Assembly (NCBI RefSeq): GCF_007565055.1 | Contig: NC_044553.1 | Span: forward strand, 103,763,858 to 103,827,857 | Origin: Rhinopithecus roxellana | Lineage: Eukaryota; Chordata; Mammalia; Primates; Cercopithecidae | Direction of reading: 5' to 3' | Length of the DNA stretch: 64,000 nt | In this document: positions 21,751-33,239 of the stretch, piece after piece | Layout: each line of letters starts with the position of its first letter | Numbering within the stretch: position 1 is the first letter of the stretch | Position numbers and translations under genes: made by a program | Notes under the pieces: model-generated | Told to the model about the DNA's origin: nothing | Database searches by the model: none | The model's input: only the letters and a program-made list of their open reading frames with translations

Positions 21751-24009
21751 AATTTGAAACATCCTAAACTCAAACTAATTCTTAGAACATCATATACACT
21801 TTGTAAGGATCATCAAATACTGTATTTATTTTCCTTAACCCTCATCTACAATGTACTTTTATTTTTAAATAATCAAATACTTTTATTTTTAAAATCTGGG
21901 GTTTTACCAATGTTTTAGTTTTTTATACTTAAGCTAATTATCTGCTTTACTTTAAAGCATAGAAGTAGAAATTTGGGTTCAAATATTTAATATTCTGGAG
22001 GTCTCCTATCCTCTTGTTGCAACAAGGGGTAGAACTAGGGGAACAAATATAAAGATAAGTTTAAAAATAAAAAGCAATGGCATCTATAATCAGCTGCTTA
22101 AAAAGTAAAAAGTCATAATTCATGATTATAAAACTGAAAAAAGTAATGGCTTGGGTTAAAAAATCTAGAATATATATTTGTTACTCTTGGAAGGCTGTGG
22201 TGATGACTGCTCGGGGCTGGATAAGCTGAGATCTAAGGCTTTGTGATTAAGCCGTGATTCAGCACCACGGGAATAAAAACAGCTCCACAACCAAGAGCTG
22301 GCAAGCACTAGTTCAGGAAGCAGGGAGGAGGATTGCAAAGAGCTTCTTAATTAAATTTTAATTATTGCTAATTAGAACTACTGTTTTTTTAATATCCCCA
22401 ACAAGGAAGACAAGAGTTGATCTTGCCTTTTTATTATTCTGCTAATTAGTTTCCCAACAAGAGGTTTGAAAGGGCAGTCTCTGCTTTGACAGTATAAAAG
22501 TTGTTAGCTGAGCTCAGACCTGCAGATAAATCTCATGCTAAAGTTTGAGCATTAGTATTCCCAGGTAGATATTTTCTGGTTCTAAGATTTTATTACAAAT
22601 ATCTGAGGGAATGAATTGTCCCTATCCACTATTTAAAGAAATCCATAGTTTTCCTGTTGTTTATCCTGTCTACTTTGTCTTCATACAAGTATCAAAGATT
22701 TTGCTTAATTATTAAAATAGTGAATCCTCTACACACATTAATGAGGTAAACTTTATGCCTTTTTGAATTGTTAAATGTTAGCGATGATCTCTACCTGATT
22801 GTAAAGAACAATTAGATGTACACATAAAAAGTGACTGCTAGTTTTCTCCAGCAGTGAATTTAATGCTTTGCAATAGGTAACAACAACAAAAATCGAAGTT
22901 CCTGCTCTGAAGAGCTCCCAAGCTCTATTAAATACCATTTAAGATGAAATGCCAACTGTTCCAGGTAAACCACACTTGAGATTGCAAAGCAGAAACCCTA
23001 ATTGTAAACTTGAATTCATAATCCCAGAAGGTTCCCAAGACCCATTAGCATTATAGCCCTCTGCAAAATATGAATTCTATTTTGTAAGTGCACACATTTC
23101 ATAATTCTTCTCCCAAGATAATAAAGATAAGAGTTCTGAGCTAGTGCAACTCCCTGTGTTAATTACAATAAAATCCAACAAATGAAATTACATTTTTGGA
23201 ATCAACAGCTTTTGGCCAAGCAAACCCACATGCCTTGACAGCCTTCCTTTGCAGTTGGAGTTACTTTAACACATGTGTTTGTTTCCTCACCTTTTACAGA
23301 CACAAGAGCCCTGTGATATGTTAATTCACACCAAATTCTAATCCTTTCCCTTGTCTTTATCTTTCCAACTCAATGACATGATGTGTCAACACCTTTCATA
23401 TTGGGAAGAAAAAATGCTTAGACAAAATTTTATTTCTACTCACTTTAATTAAAATTACAGAAACTAGAAAACAAAGTGTAAGTAAATTAAGGCATTGCCT
23501 TTCAATGCCATTCACCATCTGCCCTGTCAATATCCACTCTGATCTGAATTATTCTAAAAAGTCATCTGGGTCTTTCCTACTTTGATTAGTCAATTAGCCA
23601 CATCTCACATTGGTTTAAAATGTGTTTTTTCAGGTCAGTAAGTTACCCTCACAACCTTAGAGTAGCTGATTTGCCAATAAATAAAGACTGCTGAGATTTT
23701 TCTATTAATATGCAAAGATTTCTGCTGCTTTTTTCAGCTTATTCTATATTTAAACATGATGTAATACTTATAGAACTTTTCCCTTTAAAATAATAAACAT
23801 TATAAAATCATCTTTCTTTTCTCCACAAATAGAACTTTTTATTTGCCACTATTAAAAGTCTGAACTTTAAACAGATTCTAGGACCAGTGAGTTCATGTCC
23901 ATCAGCTCATTCAACTTTGGCACCTGTCTCATGTCCAGTAGCTTTCTCAGAACTACTGCCTTCACCATGAAGCTCTGTGAGTTTTCCCAATTCAAACGTG
24001 GGCTTCTTT

Positions 24010-24019
24010 AGCATTTTTA
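24010..24019. repeat. Target-site duplication, left copy
   Basis: 'agcattttta' at 24010-24019 is repeated at 24325-24334, on both sides of the Alu inside the RPS3A pseudogene. The Alu is therefore younger than the pseudogene. Confidence 0.85.
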
Positions 24020-24324
24020 TTTTATTTTATTTTATTTTATTTTATTTATTTTTACTTATTTTTATTTTTTATTTTTTTGGAGACAGAGTCTCACTCTGTT
24101 GCCAGGCTGGAGCAGTGGTGTGATCTCAGCTCATTGCAACCTCTGCCTCCCGGGTTCAAGTGATTCTTACAGGTGCATGCCATCATGCCCAGGTAATTTT
24201 TGTATTTTTAGTAGAGACAGGGTTTCACCATGTTGGCCAGGATTGTCTCGATCTGACCTTGTGATCCACCCGCCTCAGCCTCCCAAAGTGCTGGGATTAT
24301 AGGTGTGAGCCACTGCACCTGGCC
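24020..24324 (-). mobile_element. Alu with TTTTA-repeat tail, minus strand
   Basis: The reversed tail (24016-24076) has become TTTTA repeats. The body lacks about 20 bases around 'gtgattcttacaggtg'. It sits inside the RPS3A pseudogene. Confidence 0.92.
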
Positions 24325-24930
24325 AGCATTTTTACTTTTCTAATGAAGACATCATGGAAAGGACAAATAGATTGGCAACCATTTTGTATGTCTTTTCCAA
24401 TGCTGTCTGGAATCAATTTATCGACCACTTATTTTAAGTCCTTTGTCTGCACCTCTTGGGTCATGATTTCCATCATCTTCTCCTAGATCTGGCAAACCTG
24501 TTGGTGGTGAATATCTGTATCTGTATTGGTTGCATTTTTTAGTATAACTAATACAGAATAGCTGAAGCAAATAACCATCAGTAAGTAGCCTTGACATCAG
24601 CATGAGCTTCAATCATGGTCTGTCATTTTTTGACCATGGAACACATTTTGTCACAGGTGAAATCCATGCCACAGAAGTCAGTCAGGCAGGTTTTGCCCGA
24701 ACATCATCAGTAATCAGCTTACATTTTCTCAATGCACCTTCATCATTCTGCAGATCAGCAAGACTCACTTCAAATACATGACCCTTGAGGCCATCAGATG
24801 CAATTTTGGTTCCTTGAGTCCTGGTGACCAGCATCTTTCCAATGTTTCATATATTGAGCAAAGGCAGTGCTTTCACATCATACCAATCTTTCTTAGAAAA
24901 TGGATCAACCACTTTCTTCTTGGTGCCATC

Positions 24931-25204
24931 GTAGCTCAATGCACTCTCGAACTCCTGGACTCAAGTGATCCCCCTGTGCCCCACCCACCGCCCTCCCTAC
25001 TCCAACTGCCTCAGCCTCCCAAGTAGCTGGGACTACAGGCGTAAGCCACTCTGCCTGGCTAATTAAAAAAAAAATTTTTTTTTTTGTAGAGATAGGGTCT
25101 CACTGTGTTGACCAGGCTGGTCTCAAACTCCTGCCCTTAAGCGATCATCCCACCTCAGCTTCCCAAAGTGTTGGGATTACAGGCATGGGCCACTATGCCT
25201 GGAG
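24931..25204 (-). mobile_element. Alu, 3'-truncated, minus strand
   Basis: Lacks the reversed tail and first part of the body. It starts directly at the 5' break of the RPS3A pseudogene and includes an A10/T10 junction at 25064-25085. The missing tail suggests that a deletion removed it together with the pseudogene start. Confidence 0.85.
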
Positions 25205-25833
25205 CAAAATAATTTTTTTCTTTACTGTATATTCTTATGTTAGATATAAAGCATGTTATTATTAACTTCATTTTTCTAGGCGAAGAAAGTCCACCAGAAA
25301 ATTATCTAACTCCCATTATACTCTTTTGTAACTTTCTTGTTATACTCCTGTTTCTTGTTCCACAAACATCTATATTAGTCAACAGCAGATGGTTTTTTAA
25401 GTGACAATTGGGCTGTTCCAAGGCTTTATGGGTGAGTATGGGAAAAGCCTCTAGATTGAATACCTTTGAAGAGAATGGGAATGAGACGGAGAATGAAGGG
25501 AAAAATAACAAAATCAAACAGGAGAGCAACGTTACACAGAATCATAATTCTGTGCTAAGAAGTGATTCTGATTAATTCAGTTCTGCACACCTGATCTTTC
25601 CTTCACCACCCACCTGCCCCTGCCAAAAATAAAAAACAAATACAAACCTGTGGTCCAGTAGCATTCAAGGACACATTGATACATGAGGTCCCACAAGGCT
25701 GGAACTAAGTTCATGACGTCTCAAAAGTGGAATTCTCTAATCTTTTACTTTAAGTGTTGGCAGCTTTAGTGAGTAGTAAGGTAGTAGTTTAATCACAAAC
25801 AGTACATACCTAAATTATAGACCATACTATATA
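25205..25833. other. Non-repetitive, unassigned
   Basis: No gene or repeat recognised. Confidence 0.5.
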
Positions 25834-26902
25834 TGCTATGGTTTGAATGTTGGTGGCCTGCCAAAATTCATATGTTGAAATCCTACCCCCAAGGTGATGA
25901 TAAGCCACTCTGTCCTCATGAATGGGATTAGTGCTCTTATGAGGGGCTACAAAAACAAGAGTTCTTCCCTTCCACTATGTGAGGGCATAGCTAGAAGGTA
26001 CCACCTATAAACCAGAAAGCAGACCCCCACCAGTGAAACCGGCTTTGCAAAAATTATAGCAGTGAGAAAATGATGACAGTGAAAGAGACCGGACCTAACC
26101 AACTCCATCTTGCCTTTAACCTCTAAACTGCCCTTGGTCATTCCTAGGCATGGGCCAAGCTAACGCTGGCAGAAATTTAGTTTATAGTTTAAGTGACAAT
26201 AGCCCCTCCCCAAACTAAACCACCTTTGTAAAACTAATGCTAAGCCACCAAGTACAGAGGATGAGAGGGGCCTAAATTCTGCTAAGATGTAGTCATAGTT
26301 CAATGATTACCAGCCATTTTTCTGGAGACATAGCATTTTCAGGAAAATTTGCAACTTCCCCAATTGCTGCTGTAAATAACATCACAATTGTAGAAACTAA
26401 GATTGGCCTTTTCAATGTCTTCTCAGATTTTTGCATTTCTGACTACCAGATGACTCCACCTGGACCAGCAACTTTGCTGTGGCCCCTACCCAGGGATGGA
26501 CTCAGCACATGAGGACTGTTTTCCATACCCCTATGAGTGATCTCGATCCAATCAGCAGCACCCATTCCCTAGTCCCCTGCCTCCCAAACTATCCTTGAAA
26601 AACCATAGCCTCTGAATTTTCAAGGAGGCTGATTTGAGTAATAATAAAACTCTCATCTCCTATTTAGCTGTCTCTACATGTATTAAACTCTTTCTCTATT
26701 GCAATTCCCCTGCCTTGATAAATCAGCTCTATATGAGCAGCAAGGCACAATGAACTCACTTGGCAGTTACACCAGACACCAAATCTGCTGGTGCCTTGAT
26801 CTTGGACTTCTCAGCCTCCAGAACTGTGGGAAATAAATGAGTTGTTTATAAGCCACCTAGTTTATGGTATTTTTGTTATAACAGCCAGAACAGACTAAGA
26901 CA
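25834..26902 (+). mobile_element. MLT1-type LTR, split by another LTR
   Basis: The left part (25834-26033) begins 'tgctatggtttgaatgttg' and continues through 'ctcatgaatgggattagtgc'. The right part (26776-26902) has 'ccttgatcttggacttctca', 'aaataaatgagttgtttata' and ends 'cagactaagaca'. The two parts join precisely when the inserted LTR and one copy of its 4-bp duplication are removed. MaLR family, with a polyadenylation signal near 26832. Confidence 0.85.
26034..26771 (+). mobile_element. Solo LTR (ERV1-like), 738 bp, nested
   Basis: Begins TG (26034) and ends CA (26771), flanked by the 4-bp duplication 'ccag' (26030-26033 and 26772-26775). Four-base duplications fit class I (gamma-like) endogenous retroviruses. 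No internal viral sequence is present. A similar family is common in primates, possibly of the MER61/MER4 group; the name is not certain. A candidate AATAAA signal lies at about 26643 ('taataataaaactc'). Confidence 0.85.
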
Positions 26903-27305
26903 ATATGTAGTGGGTATGGTCAGGTATATAAGAATATCACTTTATGAATTTCCCCTATTCTCCTGGGCTAGTGGGAAAAAAATAAGGTTAGTTTTTAAAG
27001 TCCTTCACCTACCTCTTCTGAGTTAGGTTAAGATTCTGATCTTTTGCATTTTGGCTTGGGGCAAATTGGGGTGTGCTGGTTCTAGCAATCAATCACTTCT
27101 ATACACAGGTTATCCCTGAGTCTTCCATTGTCTTGTCTAAACAGCACCTTCAGGATCAGTAGTTCCTTCTATTTCGTCAACATATTTTAGACTTGGGAAT
27201 CTTTTTTTTGAAACTGACTAAATCCCATATGCCTAGAGGTAACAGATCCTACTCCTCTCTAGGTGCTGCCAAGAAGCCAAAACTGGGACGTTGATGCTCT
27301 AGAAT
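26903..27305. other. Non-repetitive, unassigned
   Basis: No recognisable feature between the MLT1 and THE1 LTRs. Confidence 0.5.
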
Positions 27306-27984
27306 TGTATTAGTCTGTTCTCGCATTGCTATGAAGAACTACCTGAGACTGGGTAATTTATAAAGAAAAGAATTGGCTGGGCATGGTGGCTCATACCTGT
27401 AATCTCAGCACTTTGGGAGGCTGAGGCAGGCAGATCACCTGAGGCCAGGAATTTGAGATCAGCCTGGCCAACATGGTGAAACCCCGTCTCTACTAAAAAT
27501 ACAAAAAATAGCCTGGCATGGTGGCACATGCCTATAATCCTAGCTACTCTGGAGGCTGAGGCAGGAGAATCGCTTGAACCCAGGAGGCAGAGGTTGCAGT
27601 GAACTGAGATCACGCCACTGCACTCCAGCCTGGGTGACAGAGTGAGACTCCGTCTCAAAAAAAAAAAAGAGGTTTAATTGACTCACAGTTCCACAGACTG
27701 TACAGGAAGCGTGGCTAGGAGGCCTCAGGAAACTTACAATCACAGCAGAAGACAAAGGGGAAGTAGGCATGTCTTACATGGCCAAAGAAGGAGGAAGGGG
27801 GGTGGGGGAGGTGCCATACATTTTTAAACAACCAGATCTCATGAAAATTCACTCACTATCATGAGAACAGCGAGGGGAAATCTGCCCCCATGATCCAATC
27901 ACCTCCCAGAAGGCCCCTCCTCCAACACTGGGAATTACAATTTGACATGAGATTTGGGCAGGGACACAAATCCAAATCATATCA
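27306..27984 (-). mobile_element. THE1/MST-type LTR, minus strand, with an Alu inside
   Basis: Starts 'tgtattagtctgttctcgca' and ends 'aaatccaaatcatatca'; the middle has 'gatctcatgaaaattcactc'. Flanked by the 5-bp repeat 'agaat'/'agaac' (27301-27305, 27985-27989), as expected for MaLR insertion. An Alu at 27375-27668 splits it. Confidence 0.92.
27375..27668 (+). mobile_element. Alu inside the THE1 LTR
   Basis: Complete dimer with a 12-A tail. It is necessarily younger than the LTR. Confidence 0.93.
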
Positions 27985-28062
27985 AGAACTTACAGACTTG
28001 TCTCTTGTTTTCCTCCTATTGAAGGGGATATTTTTCATGTGGTGTTTGGGTGCGGGTATGTA

Positions 28063-28064
<2 letters not shown>

Positions 28065-28112
<48 letters not shown>

Positions 28113-28125
28113 TGTGTGTGTGTGT
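28065..28125. repeat. (TG)n microsatellite
   Basis: Twenty-three perfect TG units (28065-28110), then a TC interruption and further TG units. Confidence 0.95.
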
Positions 28126-28379
28126 TGGGGAGAGGTAGTGGGGGAAAGCCTCACTTTCTACCAACCCCACCTCCTTGCCCTACTTCCCTAGGGCACTCTA
28201 CCTACACCTGAAAATCTCCTTCTCCCTTTTTTCTTTTCTACAAGCTCTCTAAATCTTCCCAGGGGCTTAAGTTTTTGGAAACAGAAACCAGAAAATCTTG
28301 CATAATATCTCTGCCTTCTGTTCTATAGAGACCCTGAACCAGCTATTTACTTCAAATGGGGGAAGTATAGAAAGAAAAC
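28126..28379. other. Unassigned
   Basis: Pyrimidine-rich in part. No repeat or gene recognised. Confidence 0.45.
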
Positions 28380-28454
28380 ACATGGATAGAAACAAGCTGA
28401 TTTCCTAAAATATTATCCATACCTCATACCATACACTAGGAATATCCCAAATAG

Positions 28455-28510
28455 GGAAAAGAGAGAGAGAGAAAAGAGAAAGAAGGAAAGAAGGAAGGAA
28501 AGGAAAAAAA
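28455..28510. repeat. GA/GGAA-rich low complexity
   Basis: 'gagagagagagaaaagag' followed by GGAA/GAAA units. Confidence 0.85.
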
Positions 28511-28533
28511 AAACTACAAAACTACTGAAAGAA

Positions 28534-28709
28534 GAACAGGTATTTGAATGTTATCACCACAAAGAAATGACAAATGTTTAAAGTAATAGATATGCAAATT
28601 ACCCTGATTTGATTATTATGCAATGTATACATGCATTGAAACATCACACTGTACCCCATAAATATGTACAATTATTATGTATCAATTATAAATAAAACTT
28701 AAGAAAAGA
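28534..28709 (+). mobile_element. 5'-truncated L1 3' end nested in older L1
   Basis: 'tgaatgttatcaccacaaag ... ccccataaatatgtacaatt ... aataaaactt' is a primate-age L1 tail. It is flanked by near-identical 17-bp repeats ('caaaactactgaaagaa' at 28517, 'caaaactactaaaagaa' at 28710), the duplication made at insertion. Confidence 0.8.
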
Positions 28710-29518
28710 CAAAACTACTAAAAGAAAGGAGAAATTCCTTTATAACCTTGGAGTAGGGAAGGCCCCGTTTTTACTATGAATTGAAATCCAGAAGTCACTA
28801 AAGAAAATATTGATAAATTTAACTACATAAAAATATTTTTAAATTCAATATGGCAAAAATACTCTATGTGATATTGCAAGACAATTACAAATTGGAGGGA
28901 AATGTTTATAATTCTTTACACAGACAAAAGGCAAATCTCCCCTATCTAGAAGGAGCACCTATAAGTAGAAATAGGAAAAAGACTATCAAGCCAATTCAAC
29001 AGTAAAATGAGCTAAAAGTGGGAACGGCTCACATAAAATAAAAACATTTTTTGGACACGGAAAAGGATACCTATCCTCACTCCTAATAAGAGAATTGCAA
29101 ATCAGAACTACACTGACATCATTATTTCTCAGCTCTTCAGTTTGAAAATGCACACTGTCGGCAATGCTGTGGGGAAACAGGCACTCTCCTACATTGCTGG
29201 TGGAAGAATAAATTAATAAAACACTTATGGAGGGAAATTTGCGATATCTATCCAAATTATAAATGTATAAGTCCTTTGACTAAGTAAATCCACTCCTGGG
29301 AATTTATCCTATAGATATACTCGCATAGGTTATTATCCACTGAAACAATGTATTAGTAAAAGACTGGAAAACAATCTAAATGTCCATTAATAGTAAATTA
29401 ACTAAACACATTATGCTACATTTATTAAATGGGATATTTTGCAGATCTTCAATAAAATACAAAAACAATAAGAAAGCTCTATATACTGATATGAAAAAAA
29501 TTCAGAATATATAAAGTT

Positions 29519-29829
29519 TTTTTTTTTTTTAGTTTTTTTGATTTTTTTTTTGTTTTTTTGAGATGAAGTTTCACTCTGTCTCCCAGGCTGGAGTGCAGTG
29601 GCACAATCTCAGCTCACTGCAACCTCGGCCTCCTGTGTTCAAGTGATTCTCCTGAGTGACTGAGACTACAGATACATGCCACCACGCCCAGCTAATTTTT
29701 TTTGTATTTTTAGTAGAGACGGGTTTTCACCGTGTTAGCCAGGATGGTCTTGATCTCCTGACCTCGTGATCTGCCCACCTCGGCCTCCCCAGGTGCTGGG
29801 ATTACAGGCATGAGCCACCAAGCCCGGCC
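29519..29829 (-). mobile_element. AluY/S-like, minus strand
   Basis: Reversed tail of interrupted T-runs. A gap in the middle ('ttctcctgagtgactgagac') removes about 20 bases. Confidence 0.92.
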
Positions 29830-30209
29830 TGTTTTTTTCAGTGTAAAATAATGCTCTCTTTTATGTAAAAAGAGAGGAGGGGAATATACATTAATACCTA
29901 TCTCTATATGTGAAAACTCTGGAAAGATTCAGAGAAAACTGGTAACAGTGATTAAGGTGCAGGGTGGGAACCAGGCAGATGGGGCCAGATATGAGAGGGT
30001 AATTCTTATTGTGAACCCTCTAATCTTCACCCACGTGCACACATGTTCTCTGCGATCCTTTCTAACACTTAACTGTAATGAAATCTGAATCATTATTTTA
30101 ATCATTTATTTATAAAATTTTACTGACTCAATGTTTAAATCCAAAATAATTGTTCAACATTTTAAGGTTTCTGGGCTTAAGTAATTGGGTATTTAAAAAT
30201 CCCGTTAGA

Positions 30210-30536
30210 GCCAGGTGCAGTGCCTTATGCTTGTAATCCCAGCACTTTGGGAGGCCGAGGTGGGTGGATCACCTGAGGTAGGAGTTCAAGACCAACCTGA
30301 CCAATATGGTGAAACCCTGTCTCTATGAAAAATACAAAAATTAGCCGGGCATGGTGGCATGCACCAGTAGTCCTAGCTACTTGGGAGGCTGAGACAGGAG
30401 AATTGCTTGAACCCAGGAGGTAGAGGTTGCAGTGAGTGGAGATACACCACTGCACTGCAGCCTGGGCAACAGAGTGAGACTCAGTCTCAAAAAGAAAGGA
30501 AAGGGAAGGAAAGGGAAGGGGAGGGGAGGGGAGGGG
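30210..30536 (+). mobile_element. Alu with GGGGA-repeat tail
   Basis: The tail from 30490 has mutated into AAAGG and GGGGA units. A diverged duplication ending 'ttagag' flanks it. Confidence 0.92.
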
Positions 30537-30651
30537 AGAAGATCACATTAGAGTGAATACCATAATGCTGAACAGTTTAGTCTCTTAAATTTAAAAAAAA
30601 AAAAAGTACAGGCAATTTTACTACAATCACATCTTCAATAAAATTTTATAT

Positions 30652-30938
30652 GAGCCATGGCATGGTGGCTCATGCCTGTAATCCAGCCTGTAATCCTTTG
30701 GGAGCCTGAGATGGGAGGATCACTTGAGGCCAGGAGTTTGAGATCAGCCTGGGCAACGTAGCAAGAACATATCTCTACAAAAAAAAAAGTTTTTTTAATT
30801 AGCCAGACACATGCTTATAGTTCTAGCTACTTGGGAGGCTAAAGCAGAAGGATCCCTTGTGCCCAGGAGTTTGAGGCTGCAGTGAGCACTGATGGTGCCA
30901 CTGCACTCCAATCTGGGTGACAGAGCAAGACAAAAATA
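30652..30938 (+). mobile_element. Alu, diverged
   Basis: Has a small duplication at its start ('cctgtaatccagcctgtaat') and lacks a clear terminal A-run. Confidence 0.85.
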
Positions 30939-30945
30939 TTGTTCC

Positions 30946-31239
30946 AGGCGGGGCATGGTAGCTCATGCCTGTAATCCTAGCACTTTGGGAGGCCAAGGTG
31001 GGTGGATCATGAGGTCAGGAGTTTAAGACCAGTCTGGGCAACACAGTGAAACCCCGTCTTTACTAAAATACAAAAATTAGCTGGGCATCACGGCATGAGC
31101 CTGTAGTCCCAGCTACTCGGGAGGTTGAGGCAGGAGAATTGCTTGAACCTGGGAGGTGGAGGTTGCAGCAAGCCGAGATCATACCACTGCACTCCAGCCT
31201 GGGTGGCAGAGCCAAATTCTGTCTCAAAAAAAAAAAAAA
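30946..31239 (+). mobile_element. Alu, full length
   Basis: Directly follows the previous Alu in the same orientation. Ends in 14 A. Confidence 0.92.
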
Positions 31240-31499
31240 GTTACAGTATAATTCATATAACCAAATTCCACTTCAAGAAGTTCTGAAAGACTTCCAATCA
31301 TTTTATTATGTTTTCTGCACCAGGAATGTGTTTAATTAATACTGCTCGAAATGTATTAGCCAACAACTTAAGCTTGAAATATTTGGTCAGAAAGAAAATT
31401 TTGTTTTAATGTTATTTATGCTATTGTATTTGATCTAAATTATTAGTGTCTGCACAATGGGTTTTTCCCTAGTTGTAGACCACACAAGAGAGTAGAGGG
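31240..31499. other. Unassigned
   Basis: No recognisable feature. Confidence 0.45.
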
Positions 31500-31760
31500 C
31501 TCAAAAGCATGGGCTATAGGGTCAGCCTCTCTGGGTTTATGTCCTGACTCTACCACTTACTAATTATGTAACATTGGGTAAGTGAGTTTATTTCTAAGTG
31601 CCTGTTTCTTCATCTTAAAATGGGGGCAATAATAATACCTACCTCCTAGGATGGTTATGTGTATTAGATTAAATATACTTAATTAAATATTCAATTATTT
31701 AATTTAAATTAAATTAAATCATTCCATGTCCACAGATAAAAAGTGCCCAATAAGTTTTAA
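31500..31760 (+). mobile_element. MIR, well preserved
   Basis: 'catgggctatagggtcagcc', 'tctaccacttactaattatg', 'cctgtttcttcatcttaaaa', 'aatacctacctcctaggatg' and 'aaagtgcccaataagtttta' follow MIR from end to end. An AT-rich palindromic patch (31675-31720) interrupts the tail. Confidence 0.88.
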
Positions 31761-33239
31761 GTATTGTATATGTATGTATGTGTGGCATAGACTCCAAGGA
31801 AGAATATAAAAACAGAAACTTTGTCTGTAACAAGCCATACTGCACACATACACACTCAAAAAAACAGGTTTCAAGACAGTATTTTCCTCTGAGAAGTATA
31901 CTGGAGGGCTTATCATCATCGTAGGATGTGGAGGGCTAGCAAAGAAGAGAAGCATGTGTAATTTGAAAAAGCACTTGATCAACAATATTATAATTTTATA
32001 TCTGGGAGAAAGCAACATATTGTTCACATAATGTAAAGAAAGTAAAGCTCAAGAAAATTATTTTAGGTAGTGGTGATACATAAAAGATGCAGTGATTCCC
32101 AACAAGGGGCATGCCACTTTAAAGAGCCCCATCAGAATTCGGGAGTGAGCAGCAGGACAGATGGGATGAGTTACCTTTAACAAAGGGGCTTGCATTGAAC
32201 AGGCAGTAGGGAAGCACTGCTTCAAAATAAAGCAAAACTGACCAGACTCTCACAGGAAGGAGAACACTTATTAAAGAAAGGAAGTTTCAATTTTAAAAAA
32301 TCATTATGGCTTTGCATCTTCACCTGTCCTCTTCTCTGCATATGGATTTCCTTTGGCTGTTTGTTTTGGGGTGGGGAAGAATGATTAATCAGAAGCATAG
32401 GTATGTATCTTGCTTTCCTCAGGGGGTGAATTGGAACCCAATCTTCCTTCTTCCCAGGCTTCCGATTGCAATAATGAAATTCCATTATATTAAAAATGAA
32501 GTAATTCCCTTTAGGATTAGTCATAATCACTTGACCTATGTGGATATGGTGATAATAAGAACTAAAGAATAGGGAAATTCACAGAAAGGAAAGGACAGCA
32601 TTTAGATTTACTTTGCTTGCTTTGCTTTGTCTTAATTCAGTTGTACCATGTCCACTAAAAACTTGCCTTATTTCTGATTAGAAAAAAAAAAGGCAAAATA
32701 ATAGAAATAAATTGCCAAACAGCCTAGAGAACAGTGATCAGGGTTTTTTCTTCTTCCTCCCTTCACCTCCACTCCCTACCACAACCATTGATCAATTCTC
32801 ATTATTAGCTCTTAGAAAAACAGACAATCTTTGGGACAAGGCTGGCTTCAGATCAGAGAGTCAATATTCTACTGTAACAATCTGCCAAAAAAAAAACGCA
32901 ATTCAGGCACATCTAAAGTGTGTCTCCCTAGAGGAAAGCAAGAAAAACAAGCCATTGAGAGAGGCCTCACTATTTAGTTTGATTCAACCACAGCTGCCTC
33001 TGATATTTCTAAGCCAGTCAGAGTTATCATCAGAAAATGCAAGTGAGCAAATGCAGAGTGACAGCAGACCATAGCACAAAGGTTGCCCGGTTCAGGAAGT
33101 TTATCCAACTCCCTTCATCATTCTCCCTTCTCACTGTCCCCAACCCCACCTCATATGAAGAGCTGGGTTCATGATGATGAGGACTCACAGGGAAGCAATG
33201 TATGAGAAGAGGTGTGGCAGTGCATCACTTTAAAAAAAA
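31761..33239. other. Alu-free, unassigned, 1.5 kb
   Basis: Non-repetitive by eye. It contains a plus-strand frame at 32712-33074 (120 codons from ATG) that overlaps no repeat I recognise. Its composition (low complexity FFFFLPSPPLP, no domain) and its isolation argue against a gene. Confidence 0.45.

Larger units (their letters stand above)
20552..23814. other. Alu-free island, candidate conserved noncoding DNA
   Basis: 3.3 kb without any Alu in a window that averages about one per kilobase. Apart from a short L1 relic near 21660 it looks non-repetitive. The part from about 22190 to 23250 is rich in TAATTA/CTAATTAG-type words (22346-22374, 22441-22449), the core bound by homeodomain proteins. 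This is compatible with a developmental enhancer, but base composition alone also favours such words. No exon is visible. Confidence 0.45.
23815..24930 (-). pseudogene. RPS3AP: RPS3A processed pseudogene, split by an Alu
   Basis: The parent encodes ribosomal protein eS1, a component of the 40S subunit. Read on the minus strand from 24930 the sequence begins at about parental codon 17 and gives the residues KKVVDPFSKKDWYDVK. A later stretch, TDGYLLQLFCISYTKK, is one or two changes from the parent. It continues to 24325, is interrupted by an Alu, and resumes at 24019 through the parental stop (23867-23869). A short 3' UTR and an AATAAA signal (minus strand, 23838-23843) follow. There are no introns. 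Frameshifts and stops are many, including a CGA-to-TGA change near the C terminus. The first codons are missing at the junction with another Alu at 24931. It cannot make the protein. Confidence 0.93.
28380..30090 (+). mobile_element. Old L1 (L1ME-like), ORF2 end and 3' UTR
   Basis: ORF2-derived text ('ccatacctcataccatacac', 'tacattgctggtggaagaat', 'aaactggtaacagtgattaa') runs colinearly through two insertions: an L1 3' end (28534-28709) and a minus Alu (29519-29829). 5'-truncated, with many stops. Confidence 0.8.
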
